A stretch of 64,000 nucleotides of DNA from Otis tarda (lineage: Eukaryota > Chordata > Aves > Otidiformes > Otididae), in contig CM048552.1 in NCBI GenBank assembly GCA_026413225.1, positions 61,023,001 through 61,087,000 of the forward strand, in the 5' to 3' direction. This document shows positions 1-18,912 of the stretch, piece after piece. The notes beneath the pieces are model-generated. The model was not told the DNA's origin. It ran no database searches and saw only the letters and a list, made by a program, of their open reading frames with translations. The position numbers and the translations under genes are program-made. How positions within the stretch are numbered: position 1 is the first letter of the stretch; every line of letters begins with the position of its first letter.

Positions 1-163
1 TGTATAACTATGACAATTATTTGTACTAGGACAACTGAACTCCAGCAGTAACATAAGCATTGAGTCTCCACTTTTACAGCAAATACAGTTCACAGTGTTT
101 ATGGTACTTTAACTAGGAGCTGTAGTATTTCTTCCCTTCCCTCTTTCTTTCATGCTCACATAC

Positions 164-6728
<6,565 letters not shown>

Positions 6729-6864
6729 GGCGACGTGGGTTGCGGTCGCAGAAGAGAACGGCTCCAGGCGCCCTTGCCTCGCGCTCCCGAGCCCGCCGCC
6801 GGCCGCAGCCCCCTCCCTGCACCGTCGCTGAGCCCGCTGAGGCGGCCGCGGCCCTCCCCCTCCG

Positions 6865-6873
6865 CCTTATCAA
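6865..6873 (-). promoter_or_regulatory. HSP90B1: TATA-like box for HSP90B1
   Basis: The minus strand reads TTGATAAGG between GC-rich flanks, 137-145 bases upstream of the ATG and just downstream of the proximal ERSE. It would place transcription start near 6835-6845 and give a 5' UTR of about 110 bases. It is not a canonical TATA box; this is inference from position. Confidence 0.4.
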
Positions 6874-6913
6874 CCCGGGGCGCTGGGGGGTGGGGGAGCC
6901 GCTCCGCCACTCG

Positions 6914-6932
6914 CCAATTGGAGCGCACCACG
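6914..6932 (+). promoter_or_regulatory. HSP90B1: ERSE (perfect), promoter-proximal copy
   Basis: CCAAT, nine bases, CCACG: an exact match to the ER stress response element bound by NF-Y plus ATF6 or XBP1. It lies 186-204 bases upstream of the HSP90B1 ATG and reads on the strand opposite to the gene; ERSEs are known to work in either orientation. The CCAAT is part of the palindrome CCAATTGG. Confidence 0.88.
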
Positions 6933-6986
6933 CCAAACATACAGCCAATGGGAAGCACGGGAGGGAGAGGCCGGCAGCCATCGCCG

Positions 6987-7005
6987 CCAATCGTGGCTTT
7001 CCATG
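6987..7005 (+). promoter_or_regulatory. HSP90B1: ERSE-like element, one mismatch
   Basis: CCAAT, nine bases, CCATG: the consensus with one change in the second half-site and the exact 9-base spacer. It sits between the two perfect elements, as expected of the clustered ERSEs known from GRP promoters. Confidence 0.6.
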
Positions 7006-7026
7006 TGCGGTTTCCTGCGGACGGAG

Positions 7027-7045
7027 CGTGGCCGGCGCCGATTGG
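7027..7045 (-). promoter_or_regulatory. HSP90B1: ERSE (perfect), distal copy
   Basis: Read on the minus strand this is CCAAT, nine GC-rich bases, CCACG, an exact ERSE in the same orientation as HSP90B1, about 300-318 bases upstream of its ATG. Further CCAAT boxes at 6945-6949 and 7066-7070 have no CCACG partner at the right spacing. Confidence 0.88.
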
Positions 7046-7264
7046 CCGGGCGGAGGCGCGCTTGGCCAATGGTTTCCGCGGAGGGCTTTTACCGGCATGG
7101 CCTCTCGTTATTTTTTTTTAATAAATAAACTGTTAACGTTTAACGCCGAGGCTATGCGGGCCGCAGCCACTGCGGCCGCGTCCAGGAGCGATAAGGATAA
7201 TCGCCGCATGTGAGGCACACTCCGACCGCTTCCGGGGACACCCAGGATGTTTATTGGGGAGACC

Positions 7265-7278
7265 GTTGCTATGGCACC
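7265..7278 (+). promoter_or_regulatory. RFX X-box-like site
   Basis: GTTGCTATGGCACC is close to the palindromic X-box (GTTGCYATGGCAAC), with one mismatch in the right half. X-boxes are bound by RFX factors and are typical of ciliary and testis gene promoters. It lies in the CpG island about 540 bases upstream of the HSP90B1 ATG, outside its ERSE cluster, so it may belong to another transcript. Confidence 0.45.
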
Positions 7279-7489
7279 CGGCGCTTCCGGTCGCGGTGGC
7301 TCCACCCCCGGGTACTAAAGAGGAGCGGCCCAGAGGCAGGGACAGTGCCCGGCTTGGGCCGCCGCAGCTGATGGCAGAGCACGGGCGGCGCAGGCATGTC
7401 CCTCCCATCAGCCCCGGCAGACGGTGGATCCCTCCCACCGCCCCCTACGGCAGGAAGGAGTGCTGGCGCGGGCGCCGTAGCGCCGCGTT

Positions 7490-7508
7490 GCATGCCGGGA
7501 GCTGTAGT
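7490..7508 (-). promoter_or_regulatory. ZNF143/THAP11-type promoter motif
   Basis: The minus strand reads ACTACAGCTCCCGGCATGC, differing at two positions from the long ZNF143 motif ACTACAATTCCCAGCATGC. Such motifs nearly always sit within about 100 bases of a CpG-island transcription start. This one is about 770 bases from the HSP90B1 ATG, which suggests a separate start in the 7.3-7.6 kb region. Confidence 0.65.
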
Positions 7509-7640
7509 CCGCACCGGCGGGGAGCAGCGTGCACCCTGTCGCCGTGGCGAAGAGCGAGGCGGGGCGCCATTACAGGCCCCCCCCCGGCAGGTGTTCAGTA
7601 GCCCCTTCGCTGTCCTTGTTGCCCAGGTCTCGGCTCTCCG

Positions 7641-10600
7641 CGCCCCTCTAGCGTGTCTAATGCCTCACATGGCCGTGAGAGAGCTTAGCTGGCCTCAGCG
7701 GAGCTGCCCCGAGGGCTCCTCTTTGGGGACCGTCAGTGTTGGTGGAGGATAAAGCAAGCTGGGTGCTTAGCAGGTCTCCATGTTTTCTTGTTTTCCAGTG
7801 CTCATCTGGGCCACCATCCTCCAGTGAGCTTGTTAGCGCTCCTTAGCCTCCCCTGGGGGGCCGTTGTTTATTTGTTACTGGTTCTTCCTTCCCCACCATG
7901 GAGCGGGGCCCCAGCAGCTGTTTCCATGTGCCACTGGTGTGAGGGGATTGGGGAGCACACACACAAACTGCTCTGCCAGTGCCCCTATCAGGGGAGGGAC
8001 AGTGTGTAAAGGAACTGGTATTTGTGGAACAGTAAAAGGTAGGCTCAATGCTCAGAAGATGGGATGTTCCCATCCTTTTTCAATATTCCTTTCAGGGATT
8101 GCAGTTTGTAAAATGAAGCATGCTGCATGCAAATTCTGCAGTGCATTGCTCTTAACAACTTTAGGTTTTTAAGTTGTGAAAGCTGACAAGTGATTAAATA
8201 TAATATACTTATTTTATTATGTTAGTAAGCTACTTGAAACATCTTAATGGACTCCCCTTGCTTCCTTGAAAAAGTCTGCCCTGGCTTTCATGTGCCAGTC
8301 ACCTGTTTTGTCTTAACACGTGTTCAACATTAGATTGGGGGAAAAATAATACCTGTCAAGCAATGATTTAATGAACTCTGTACTTGCAAAGAAGTGCATT
8401 TGAAAGCTATTCATCTGAGATGTTCAATACAAAAAATAAAACCAAAACTCACTCTGTTTATGACTTCACAAAACACTGAAATTAGTCTATCAGTAGCTAA
8501 AAGTCTTGGTGAAAATAAGCTTATAATCTTTAGTTATACAATGAGCCAGGTAGATTCCTCCCCCTCCCCCCCAAAACTCAGTGTTATTTCTTTTTATCCT
8601 ACTGATAATGAAAGTTTATAGAATTGGAAAGGAGTCTCTGTATTACAGTAAATAATGGTTATCTTTGGGTTCTTCTTAATGAAGATAAGATTTGATCTGA
8701 CCTATTAAAAAATAATAATGAAGCTTTTCTATATGATTTGCAGTTTCAATAGCTGTTTTTGAGAAGTTGCTGCTTCACTGATCACAAATTATAAGAAAAG
8801 GAAGAAGGAAAGTTACTCACCCAAAACCTATGTGAGAATGATCATGAAAAAGAAGTATGAGAGGTCAGTGTCAGGGTTGTAAGTAAAAAATTGTCTGGCG
8901 GGTTTTTGTGGAGACCTGTGTGGATACGGAGAATTGTTTTCCAAATAGTAGTCTTACTTAACTGAAAATACAATTTCGTTCAGAAGTCTAAGCAGTGAAA
9001 GTTTGTCTTTTTCTAGAACTCACCTACAAGTGGTTTCAGGATTTTATTTCCTAATTATGTCTGTATGATTCTCAGAGTGAGATATGTTGCTCTATGACTA
9101 TGACTAGGCATGTGACCGACGTAAGGATTCACAGAGTAAATTTACCTCCATCTTGTGGAATTCTTGCATTAACAGGTTCGTATGGCAGTTCTGTTCTAGT
9201 AGTTATTTTCCTGGCAGAGCGAAAATGTAATGCTTTGTGACAATCTTTTTGAACTTTGGTAACTGGAATAGTAGGAATGCAAATCAATTCTTTATTGACT
9301 ATGCTAAATGAACAGAGATTTTAGATTCAGTTGGGTGGACTCCAAATTTTATTGGTTATTTTGCTCTTATGATTATACAAAGTAGAATGTTGCTTTTGAA
9401 GGAGACATGAAACCTGATAAACCTGTGTTTTGTGCTTTGAATTTAGAGGTCAGACTAGTGAGAAGTGTAATGTGGTTAGCGGCATTGCTTGTTTTATGTA
9501 GGTCATACTGTTTGCTTTCATGAAAACCCAGTTGGCTTACCCAGGACAAAACTGATTAAGCAAGAGTGAGGCAGCTGAGTACTTATGCTCTCACAAAGAA
9601 AGTTTGATCTCTTTACAAGGAGGTTGGCAATTGAAGAAAATACTTTATTTGAATATTAACCCTCTAAAAATAATCTTTTATGTATTTTAAAATTATGAAC
9701 ATATTGTCATGTTTTAAGGAAATCTGAGTAGAATTTCCACTGAAAAATTATTAATTTCAGCTTAATTTGTGCTTAAAAAATTTAATGTCACATCTTACTT
9801 GCACTGACTACTACTGCCATTCAAAAGAAGTCTTGAGTATCACCTTTCAGGATTTAATAGCAAAGGAAAGGTGTAAGCATTAAGAGTTAGTAGTTCTTCA
9901 GCAACTTATCTACATTAAAGGGTTCTGTAAAGCAATTCGATAGACTTTGATGATTGTGTGTGTAATGATTGCGATAGTGTATTTAACTGCTATATTTGCT
10001 CTGTTATCTTGCTTGTTATCTAAAAATTCAGGGGCATGTGGTGATAAGAGAAACAGAATACAGGTAGCATCTTCTTCCATGCAGGCTGCAGAGCAAGCCC
10101 CTCTCCAGTCCTCTGAATATAACTTTATCCATGTGGGGAAGTCAGCTCACTGAAGCATGCCACATGATTCCAACTGTAAGTTCTAACAAGCAAGAAGTAT
10201 TACCTTGCCAGAAATAGCTGTAGAGATAAACTGAGACGAGTTCATATGACCTGACTGTGGATATTTGACTTAACGAGCTAAATTAGCTAGCTAATCTGCC
10301 TAGGCTCCACCTGTAATAGAGAGACAGTCCTCCTTTCGCTGTACTAGCTTTGGCGTAAGTCACGCTCCTTTCTGAGCTGATCTAACTCTCTAGCCCAGCA
10401 AAATACTCTGTAGTTAAATCAGCTTATATCAGGTCCAGGACGTACCAGACCAGAGCACAGTAAAAAGCAGGAGTTCATGGCTAGGAGAAGGTGATATCCT
10501 GGTTTTGATGGTGGTAGGCTGAGCCTGGGATGTAAATTACGTAGGGCAAAGACATTGCACATGGGTGCAAATGTAAGGAAGCCATAACACTAAACAATGG

Positions 10601-13600
10601 GTTTGCATTGTCAGAATATTGCCTCTTTTAATACACTGTTAAATTGAAATCTGAAATCTGTAACTAATGCAAGTTCAATTTTTTTGTTCATGGATAATAA
10701 AAACGCTGTAATTTGTGTCACTGCTAACTAGCCATTTACTGTCATACTGTTTTTGATAAAGAAGTGTAACTTATTTTATTTGAGAATAATTAATGCAGTC
10801 TGAAGTTTGTACCACTAAATTGAGTCCCATCTTTCTTACTTGAAAATGCATTGGAAATATGAAGAACTACTTAACTGCATTCTCTGTAATTTGAGCTTCA
10901 TTTATGTCTTTATAAAACAATATATTGAGAGTTAATATTCCCTTCCCCTCTGCTTCAGGGACTAAATACAGCACAAACTGAAGATACACTCACTTATTTA
11001 AGATGCTCTGCAGTATTTGAGACTGAGTGTGAATATGAAACAAACAAAATACTGACATTAACTAGCTTTTCAAGCTGGTTATCAAAATATTAGAAAATTT
11101 TAACAGTAACTACATACAAGCAAGACTAAAATATTATTGTTTGTAAACAGTGAGAGCTTTACTAAATGCCCATGCAATGAATTATTCTTACCTGCTCTCT
11201 TTTTATCAAGAACTTCTGTTGACCAAAATACCATGTTTTGACTGCAACATTTTTTCAGTTAGGAGAAATACATCCTGTATCCACTACCTACTTACTTTGT
11301 CTCAGAACTATTAATCTTCACCAAAGTGAAGTAGTTTTAATAGAGTTGAGAATCCTAATGAAAAGGCTTTTTCATTCCTGTATTGTGAAAAGCTACGCAG
11401 CCAAATATTCTACAGCTTAATGTACAAACATATTTAGACCTGTATCTTTGAATCTTTTATTCTTTGCAAAGAAACAATAGTTTGGTTTATGAAAAATTAT
11501 TTCTTTCCAGTTATAATTGATGTAACTTTCTCAGTAGAGGTACGTTCACTGTTTCTGATGATGCTAGATGGCCAGGGTCTGATGTATCATTTTTAATGTG
11601 ATGATGTTAGCACATGTGTAAACCCTCTTTCTGGAGAGTAATATGCATCAGAGAGCAATAAGGAACATAATTGGTCATGGGCTTACAGACCGTGAGCTGT
11701 AGTGAGCACTTTCCTTACCCTATGAAGTTATTGCTGTATGTATCCATCACCCCATCATAGGCAATAGGAACAGTTTTGAGAGAAGCAACCTCTTCCTTGA
11801 ACTCTGGCAACTGATGATGATGGTGGGCTGTTGTCTGAAGAGCTGTTTGCTGGGCTGCAGTGGAGTGTGGGAGTCCTGGATCCGGTTAGGCGTGAGCCTG
11901 CTTTCCAGCTTCCACACCTCAACTAAAATATGTAATAGATATGACAGAAGCCTTTGAAGATGGCACAGTGAGCTGCAGAGCAGAAGGAACAATTTTATGA
12001 GGTCTAACAGGACTGACTACAAGATAAGAGGGACTATGAAAATATCCACTTGCACAGAAACAGGTGCTTCCTGCTGAGATGGATTCCTTATTGCATTAAT
12101 TTTTAGATTAAAGATTGAAGCAACAGGCAAGTTTATCCTGTTACTGTCTGGAGATTACGGTAGTGGGAATTCACCTCTGATCACTAGCTGGGTAAAATCC
12201 TTCAGGGAGAAGCAATGTGCTTTGGTGCAACTATAACAGTTATGATACAGTGTCTGTAATGTGACATGTTGTTAGGTGTCATTTATATATATATATACAC
12301 ACATGCGCGTGCGCGCCATACTTTGGTGACCTCTAAGCCTGACAAAGTATTCTGCAGCTACCAAAACTTGCTTTTCAGTGCACAGATCACTCTTAACAGT
12401 GACACTGTTGTAACTTTATGTAACTGTTACATAAATTGGATTGTTGCTTTTTGATTGTTACAGTAATATCAGTGCTCTCACTTTACCTATTTTACTTGTA
12501 GTTTCCTGAAAAACAAAAGGGAGAAAAAATAACAAAGCTTATGAAACAGCATTGGTACCCCACAGACCAGATCCTGAGGAGTTCTAATGTGACACAGCAT
12601 CATTTGTTTTATTTAAAGACTTGAGAAACCCTTTGGTTTATTTTAATTTTTTAAAAATTCTTTTTGTCTCAATATTGTGACAAGTCCTCTTTGTTTACTT
12701 ATGAAAAAACCAATTACATCAGTAGATAAATAGTGAGCTAAATAACACGAGCAGGAACAGTCTGGGCTTTTATTGATTTGTTCTTTTCTGGTCCTCTGTT
12801 CTTGCCAGGGCATCCACAGTTGACTACTGCTGGAAACAAGATTCTGGGCTGATCTGAGGTGGCCATTCTTAGGAACTTCATATGTTTTATACGAGCTTCA
12901 TCAGCTTGAATAATAATTGGAAAGCCTAGGGGCCTGAATGCAGTGGGTGTAGAACACAATCGGAGCCAGATCCACAGGGAGCCTTGGGCACTGTAATGTT
13001 CAGTCAAATGAATCCTTCATCATTTATCACAAAAAGTGGAATAACTGCAATGAAACATGTTGCAAGTTACTGAATGTTTTCAACCTTTTCTTTCTTTTCC
13101 CTACCATTTTTAGATCACTGTTCAGGCTGGTGAGAGATATGGGGGTGAATACTCTAAAGTAGGGAACAAATTGAATGGAAGTTTCTCTCAGCTTGGACTA
13201 GTATTTTAATTACTGAGCCACTGGATACAAATGCTATGAATACCAGCTGAGTTTTGAAGGAAGGCAGCATTCTCCACCTTTTTTTCTAAACTTTATCTAC
13301 TAAATATACTCTAGGCTTCCTTTCTGGACCAAAATGACTCTGGCATGAAAGATGGAGCAAAGTTTGTTTTGTGAAGGTCAGGAATGAGCTAGCTTCGTCA
13401 CTACTTGACACAATAAGCATTTGCAGTACCAGAAAAGAGACTTTCAGTGTTTGGGGAACTTCAGAATGGAAACTGAGGTGCTGACAGAGCTTAGGTGGTT
13501 TCAAGGCTAGGTAACTGCTGGAGAAGCAGTTTTGGACCCATATGTCTGAAGAGGGAACTGGAGGTAAGTTAACATTTTCAGTGAATTTAAGGTTCAGGAC

Positions 13601-14800
13601 TTTCCAGGAGGTCCAAAGCATCTTGTAGGAACTTGGTCTGATATGCCTAACTTTTCAGACACTACACTTGCAGGAGACTCATACTAATATGCAAGTCCTA
13701 TGAGTCTGATGAAAGATTCACTGATGTTAGACATGCTACACATATGGTCAGAGCTGGTGTTTAAACATCTATAGGACTAGGGTCTAAGTTGCTCCTTCAG
13801 CAAGCACTTATAAATGTTGCTTTCAACATTAAGACTGTTGTTCACATCACAATCACATTAGGAAACCCCCTTGTCTGTATCTTTTGCCATTTTATATTTG
13901 TAATGTTAACCTATTTTAAAAATGTTAAATACTGACTTAAACATCAGTGTCATACTTCCAGTATTTTTAATATTTATTTCTGCTCTGCTTTAAGTTTGGA
14001 AGAAAGTGTTTGTTCTTCAGGTATTATTTGGCTTTTAGTTAGCTTTATCCAATTCCTTGTGAGACTAACGATTGCACTGCAGCTTGTACTGTTAGTAAAA
14101 AGTCAGTAAACTGTGTATTTCCCTCCCATCAAGAGTTTTTGAAGTCTGCAAGGTGTTCCTTGATGTTTAATGGTCTGTGTTCTCATAACAGACGAATTGA
14201 CAGAAGAGATTGGGTTTTAAGGAGCCTAGCGTAAAGGGCAAAATCTGTTAAAGTAAAGAATTGTAACTAGAAGAATCTTTTTACAGATAAAATAACCATG
14301 TTTTAATAATTATAAAAATCTCACTGACACTTCAAATACTAAAACCTCTCTAAGTTTCAGTATCACTGGAAATCTGCACCTGCAGCAACATATTTCTGTG
14401 GTTAAGAATAAAAGTTTATCACAGCGAGTATGACTCTTCTCAAAATAGTTAAGCCTTATTCTGACTGGTACTTGATATTCTCTGTGGCCGAAGGAAGTCT
14501 TGGCTTGAAATGGCTGCCATAGCAAGGGAACAAGCGGTGGCATCCACTGCAAGCTCCCTTTGGTTTTGGAGCAGCTTCTGCCTTGTGATGGGTGATTGGA
14601 TTTAGGGGGTCAACTCTGGCAAAGCATGTATTTCAATTAAAAATCAAGGAAACAATTCACATCGTTAAAGCTAAGCACATACTCCCATGCTATGCTGGGC
14701 TGAAGCGTTAGTGTAGAGAATGAGAGAAAAGCTAAAACGGTCACTTTATTTGTGGAAGAGGGCACGTCTCTGTTAGCTGAAGAGGATCTTGTCAACACCT
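7641..14800. other. Intergenic, no gene recognised
   Basis: Apart from a short GC-rich shoulder to about 8.0 kb, this is AT-rich unique-looking sequence. Open frames are short (under 112 codons), show no family motif I recognise, and lack convincing splice pairs. The only notable local structure is a 33-base alternating purine-pyrimidine tract at 12284-12316. Promoters or enhancers cannot be excluded by eye. Confidence 0.6.
12284..12316. repeat. Compound (TA)n(CA)n(CG)n dinucleotide tract
   Basis: Thirty-three consecutive bases alternate pyrimidine and purine without a break: a TA run, then CA, then CG/TG steps. It is a simple repeat of a type prone to Z-DNA formation, especially at the CG end. 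Confidence 0.85.
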
Positions 14801-15520
14801 GCAGCACAATGCGCCTGGCAAACTTGTGATGTAAAGAGTATCACTTCTGCTTCCTCCCCGAGGATGGCAGCTGGGGGCCCCTGGCAGCAAGAAGCGCAGT
14901 TGATAAGGAGGTGTCAGACCTTCAGCTGGTGCAGGTCACCAGGGCTCAGCTGGACTCAGTGAGATCAGAGCAGCTGCGGCAGCGTAGAATATTTGCATAG
15001 CGTCACCCAGACGTGTCGGTGTAGCTTCCAGCTTGTTCTTGACAGCTTTCTTGTTGCTCAAGTGGATGTTAAAAGTTTTCGGAGCAGAGCCCGTGTCCGC
15101 AAAGTTGGCTGTCTAGCTCTGAGCATACCCGTGGGAAACACCATTTCTGCACACTGGCATTCATGCTCTGCTCAAGAAGGGAGGCAGAAAGATACAAAAA
15201 GCTTTCAAGAGAAGGCATTAAGCTTTAAATAACGTGTTTTGGTTTGTATTTTGTTCCCTCTGCCCTGCTGGAAAGCACGGGAGGAGGGAAGGACCCGAAG
15301 CGGCTGGGGCTGGGTTTTGCTGGGCGAGAGCTCGCCCTGGCGGCCTGCGGGGAGCTCGTCCTTTCAGGAGCTCACCCCTGCCGGGACTTCACTGCAAAAG
15401 GCTGGGCTGCATTCGTAGTTCCTGCTACTTGTAATAAATGTTTTCTCATCGTATTCCCCTTTTCGCGTTGCCTTTGTATGTTCATCCCCATAAAGAGACA
15501 TTAAGACTGGAATGAGCCGT
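14801..15520. other. GC-rich orphan patch with AATAAA
   Basis: An isolated island of higher GC inside AT-rich DNA. The densest CpG cluster is at about 15270-15400, followed by AATAAA at 15434-15439. It could be an old LTR, an orphan CpG island or a decayed exon. Two overlapping frames are open (15234-15434 and 15244-15504), but I recognise neither product. Confidence 0.35.
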
Positions 15521-18500
15521 TTCTCAACTATTTCAACTATTCTTTGGGCATTCGTATGTGTGTATGCATCTATTTAAAATAAGCATTTCTCTAACTTTTT
15601 AATAGGGAAAATATTTTTTTTTGTCGTTATACAAATTGACACCCCCTTGCAAATGCGTCATGACTTCTTTCTTCTTGTGTCCCAGAAAGAAGCTCTTTGC
15701 AGTACTGCCGGAGAAGGTTAATAGACAACCCTTCAGCAACATTCGTTTGTATTAGGAGAAACATTCCTTATTCCTCGATTCAGAGGCATCATAAGTAAAC
15801 TGTGTACTGATTGTATGTCCAAATATATTTAAAAAGAAGAAAGATCCTTATATTGGGACTGGGAAATGTATTTTAAGGATGAGACCACAATTTTTTCCTT
15901 ACTAGACTTTGAATGATGATAGTCCATATTGACCAGGTGGATCTGAGTGTAGCCAGGAAGTCAGCTTGGCCAAGCCAGGTGTACCTAGAGCCCAGGCCAT
16001 GTGAGGACTAAGGCACAGGCCTGAGCTTAAGTGCAGCTTGGGAGCCAAAGGGTGTGAGGCTTGTAGGGGGAGGCACAGGTAAGGCTTCTCACAGGTCCCT
16101 GGTCCAGGTTACACAGCTGTGCTGTATCAGAGCAGCTCAAACAGTGGCAGCCGAAGACTGAGGGGGTGGATGGATGATGACTATAAGAAAGATCTTGTAG
16201 TGAAGAAAGGCTGCAGGCTGCTCATGTTAGTTAGAGTTTCTTTCTGTGCCTAGGGTTTTGACTCTGAAATTACATTTCCTGCTTTGAGTTAGGGGCGTAG
16301 TGAGACACTTTGGCTTTTAAATGTTCTAGCTCTGTGGACAAGTATGAAATATCTCTTCCTGGGGCTACTATGGTGTGAATTCAGGAAACTCCAGTTACCC
16401 CTTGTACTTTTATCACTATAAGAGTGCCAGATAGCATGAGCAGATGGGTAAGTGAGCTACAGGGTAACAGAATGAAAAAGAAATGAAGTATTGATCGGGA
16501 CAGAGCTCTTTTTCTCTAGGATGTGTTACTCTTCTACACTGGACTTGGTTTCTTGGTTCTGGAGTACGCTAGTCACAAAAATCCTTTGCAAGTATTTTCT
16601 ATTATATTAGACCATCCTTTCTGCTTCTGGGCCAAATGATTTAATTATAGCATGCAAACTGGAACAGCTTTAATAGGGGTGAGTGAGAATATCTATTGTT
16701 TAAATACTCAGGATTACATGCCCACCTGTTTTTAGGATGTGCTTTTAGCCTAACATTTCTCAGTCATTGTACGTGCTAACTCATTTGGTTCTCTGTTCTA
16801 TCTCTTGGTGTGTAAGTGTTTCATCCATAGCTGCCTGACAATCCTTATGTATTGGGAGCTTTTTTTTTTCAGCCTTTGTGAAAAGTGTGTTTCATTTGGT
16901 GGCAAGGCTGTTGAAAATTGTTTCCTTGCCAGCATATGAGCCCTTCTATGGATCTAATCAGGATTGTCTGTCTCTTGAATGCTCTATGTGAAGTAGGATG
17001 GCATATTTAACAGGAGAAAGGGTATATCTCCCAAGATAAACGGTGGTGGTAGGATGAGAGTATCTTAGTTCAGTGGCAAACTGTGCAAACCTAGCTATAA
17101 GATACAATGCTGCTTAGGCTGTAGCTATGTGTTGAATAAAAGTTGTAAATAAAGGTTTATGAGGAGGTTGGTTCTGTAAGCTATCTTTTATTCAGTTCTA
17201 TGTGAAAGGTAGCAAGTCAGCATATAGTTGTAACTCTGCGTACTTCTGAAAGCAAAATTATTTTTAGAGTGTATGAGAACTACTATGACAGATGGAAAAA
17301 CTGTGGTTTTTATTTAAGTCACAAGTAATTGTCAGCAATCTGATACTGATGGATGCCACAATAAAGCCATTATGCCTCCATGTTATTTATCCAGAGCTAT
17401 GATATGGCTTTGGAGGGCTGAATATAAAGAAGTAGTTTTAAGAATTTTATATAATAACGATATATTTTTTTCTCTACCTGTAGGAATGATTATGTAACAA
17501 AAGCAGACAGTAGTAAAATTTAGGATTAAAAAAATAGACTTTGGATCTGACAAGATGCTGGGTAAGTTAAAATGCTGTCATGTCTGAGTTAGGCTCATTA
17601 AAGCTACGGGGGAGAGAAGAGGGAGTGAATCTTCTATATTCTCCCAAAAGACAGGAACACTCAAAAGAGACATACTGGAATCTGTTGTAATAGTTTTGTA
17701 CCAAATGATTCAAATGTACCAAAAGTCCTCTAGCTACAAGAGCTAGATACTTTTAAAAAAGTGAATGCTTCTTACTGTGAGTTTTTATTAATAGCAATGC
17801 TAAATATACCATTGTTTTAAAGAAGCAGCAGAATGCAGTGGATGATGTGCTGAAATTATCAATCTTATGAAACTAATGAACTCATTAAAAGGATTTGCAG
17901 TAGATTTTTAAGAGCAAAGGTATCTGTCTATGGCTTTAGATTTTTCTGAGTAACTTGTGTTTTAAGAATGGTGTGTTAATAAGCTGTAATAGATTTTAGT
18001 GTACGTCTTGGAGTAGAATTTCAAAGGAACCCATTTTCTGACTTTAGATGTATCAATAGACATCCAGATTTTCAAAAGATATCAGTGCTCAATAGGACAT
18101 GAGAGGCAAATCTTAAGTCTGACTTCAAATTCAGTCTGCACCCAGCAATTCCTTATTGTTATTAAGCGAGAGCTGCTAAATGTTTAACAGTTCTGGAATC
18201 ATTGCCTATAGTAGTTAACTCTTGGCTAGTTCCTACTGAAATAGAGACAAAACTCCTGTTGATTTCAGATGTGCATGATCAAGCCTCTGAGGTCTTATTT
18301 CATAATTTTATCACTCAAAGATCTGAGTTACACTGCAATGACAGAGATCTGTCATATTTTAATGTGCTATTGTGTAAATGTTATCATGTTGATACTGAAT
18401 TTGCCTGAACTCTGAAATGCAGAAATTTTGTTTTTGTAAGGTTGATCTAGAGGAGACATTAAGATACTTTTAGTTATTTGCCCAAAATTGATTTCCATGA

Positions 18501-18624
18501 GAAATTATTGAATTGTACACAGTAGAAAGTAAGGGGAGACTAGTAGAGTGCTTCAGGTGGAGTGAATTGTCATTGATTTAAAGAGTGATGGTGTTTTCTG
18601 GCAAGCTTATTTAAAAAAAATAAA

Positions 18625-18912
18625 TTAAAAAATATTTGTAGTGTTTAATTCATGCAAGATATTTGTCATGAGCTTGCCAGATGGCACAGTGGCACACTGG
18701 ATGACCATATTTCTTCTGTGTACAATTCTTATTAGCAAGATGTTCCCAGAATAATCAGGCTGAATTGCTTTATGGTGCTCTTGCTCTATGCTGATTACAG
18801 TATATAATTCACCCTTGCCATGTTTGGTCAGCAGATTTCTTTGGACATCATACTGTTTGCTAAGTCCACGTCCTCCCTGACTCCAGAATGAGCTGCCAGT
18901 GGCTGCCATCAC
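18625..18912 (-). other. Unassigned 95-codon ORF, possible retro-derived remnant
   Basis: An ATG-to-stop frame of 95 codons with fairly coding-like composition, one of the longest in the gene-free interval. It has no domain I recognise and no signal peptide or membrane segment. It is followed downstream on its own strand by an A/T-rich run, so a decayed processed pseudogene is possible, but chance is as likely. Confidence 0.15.

Noticed and set aside
6945..6967. CCAAT at 6945-6949 considered as a fourth ERSE
   Set aside because: Nine bases downstream there is no CCACG or close variant, so it counts only as a CCAAT box.
12738..13007. 89-codon minus-strand ORF in the intergenic interval
   Set aside because: No motif and no splice pair. 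It could be an unidentified repeat, but nothing in it supports a gene.
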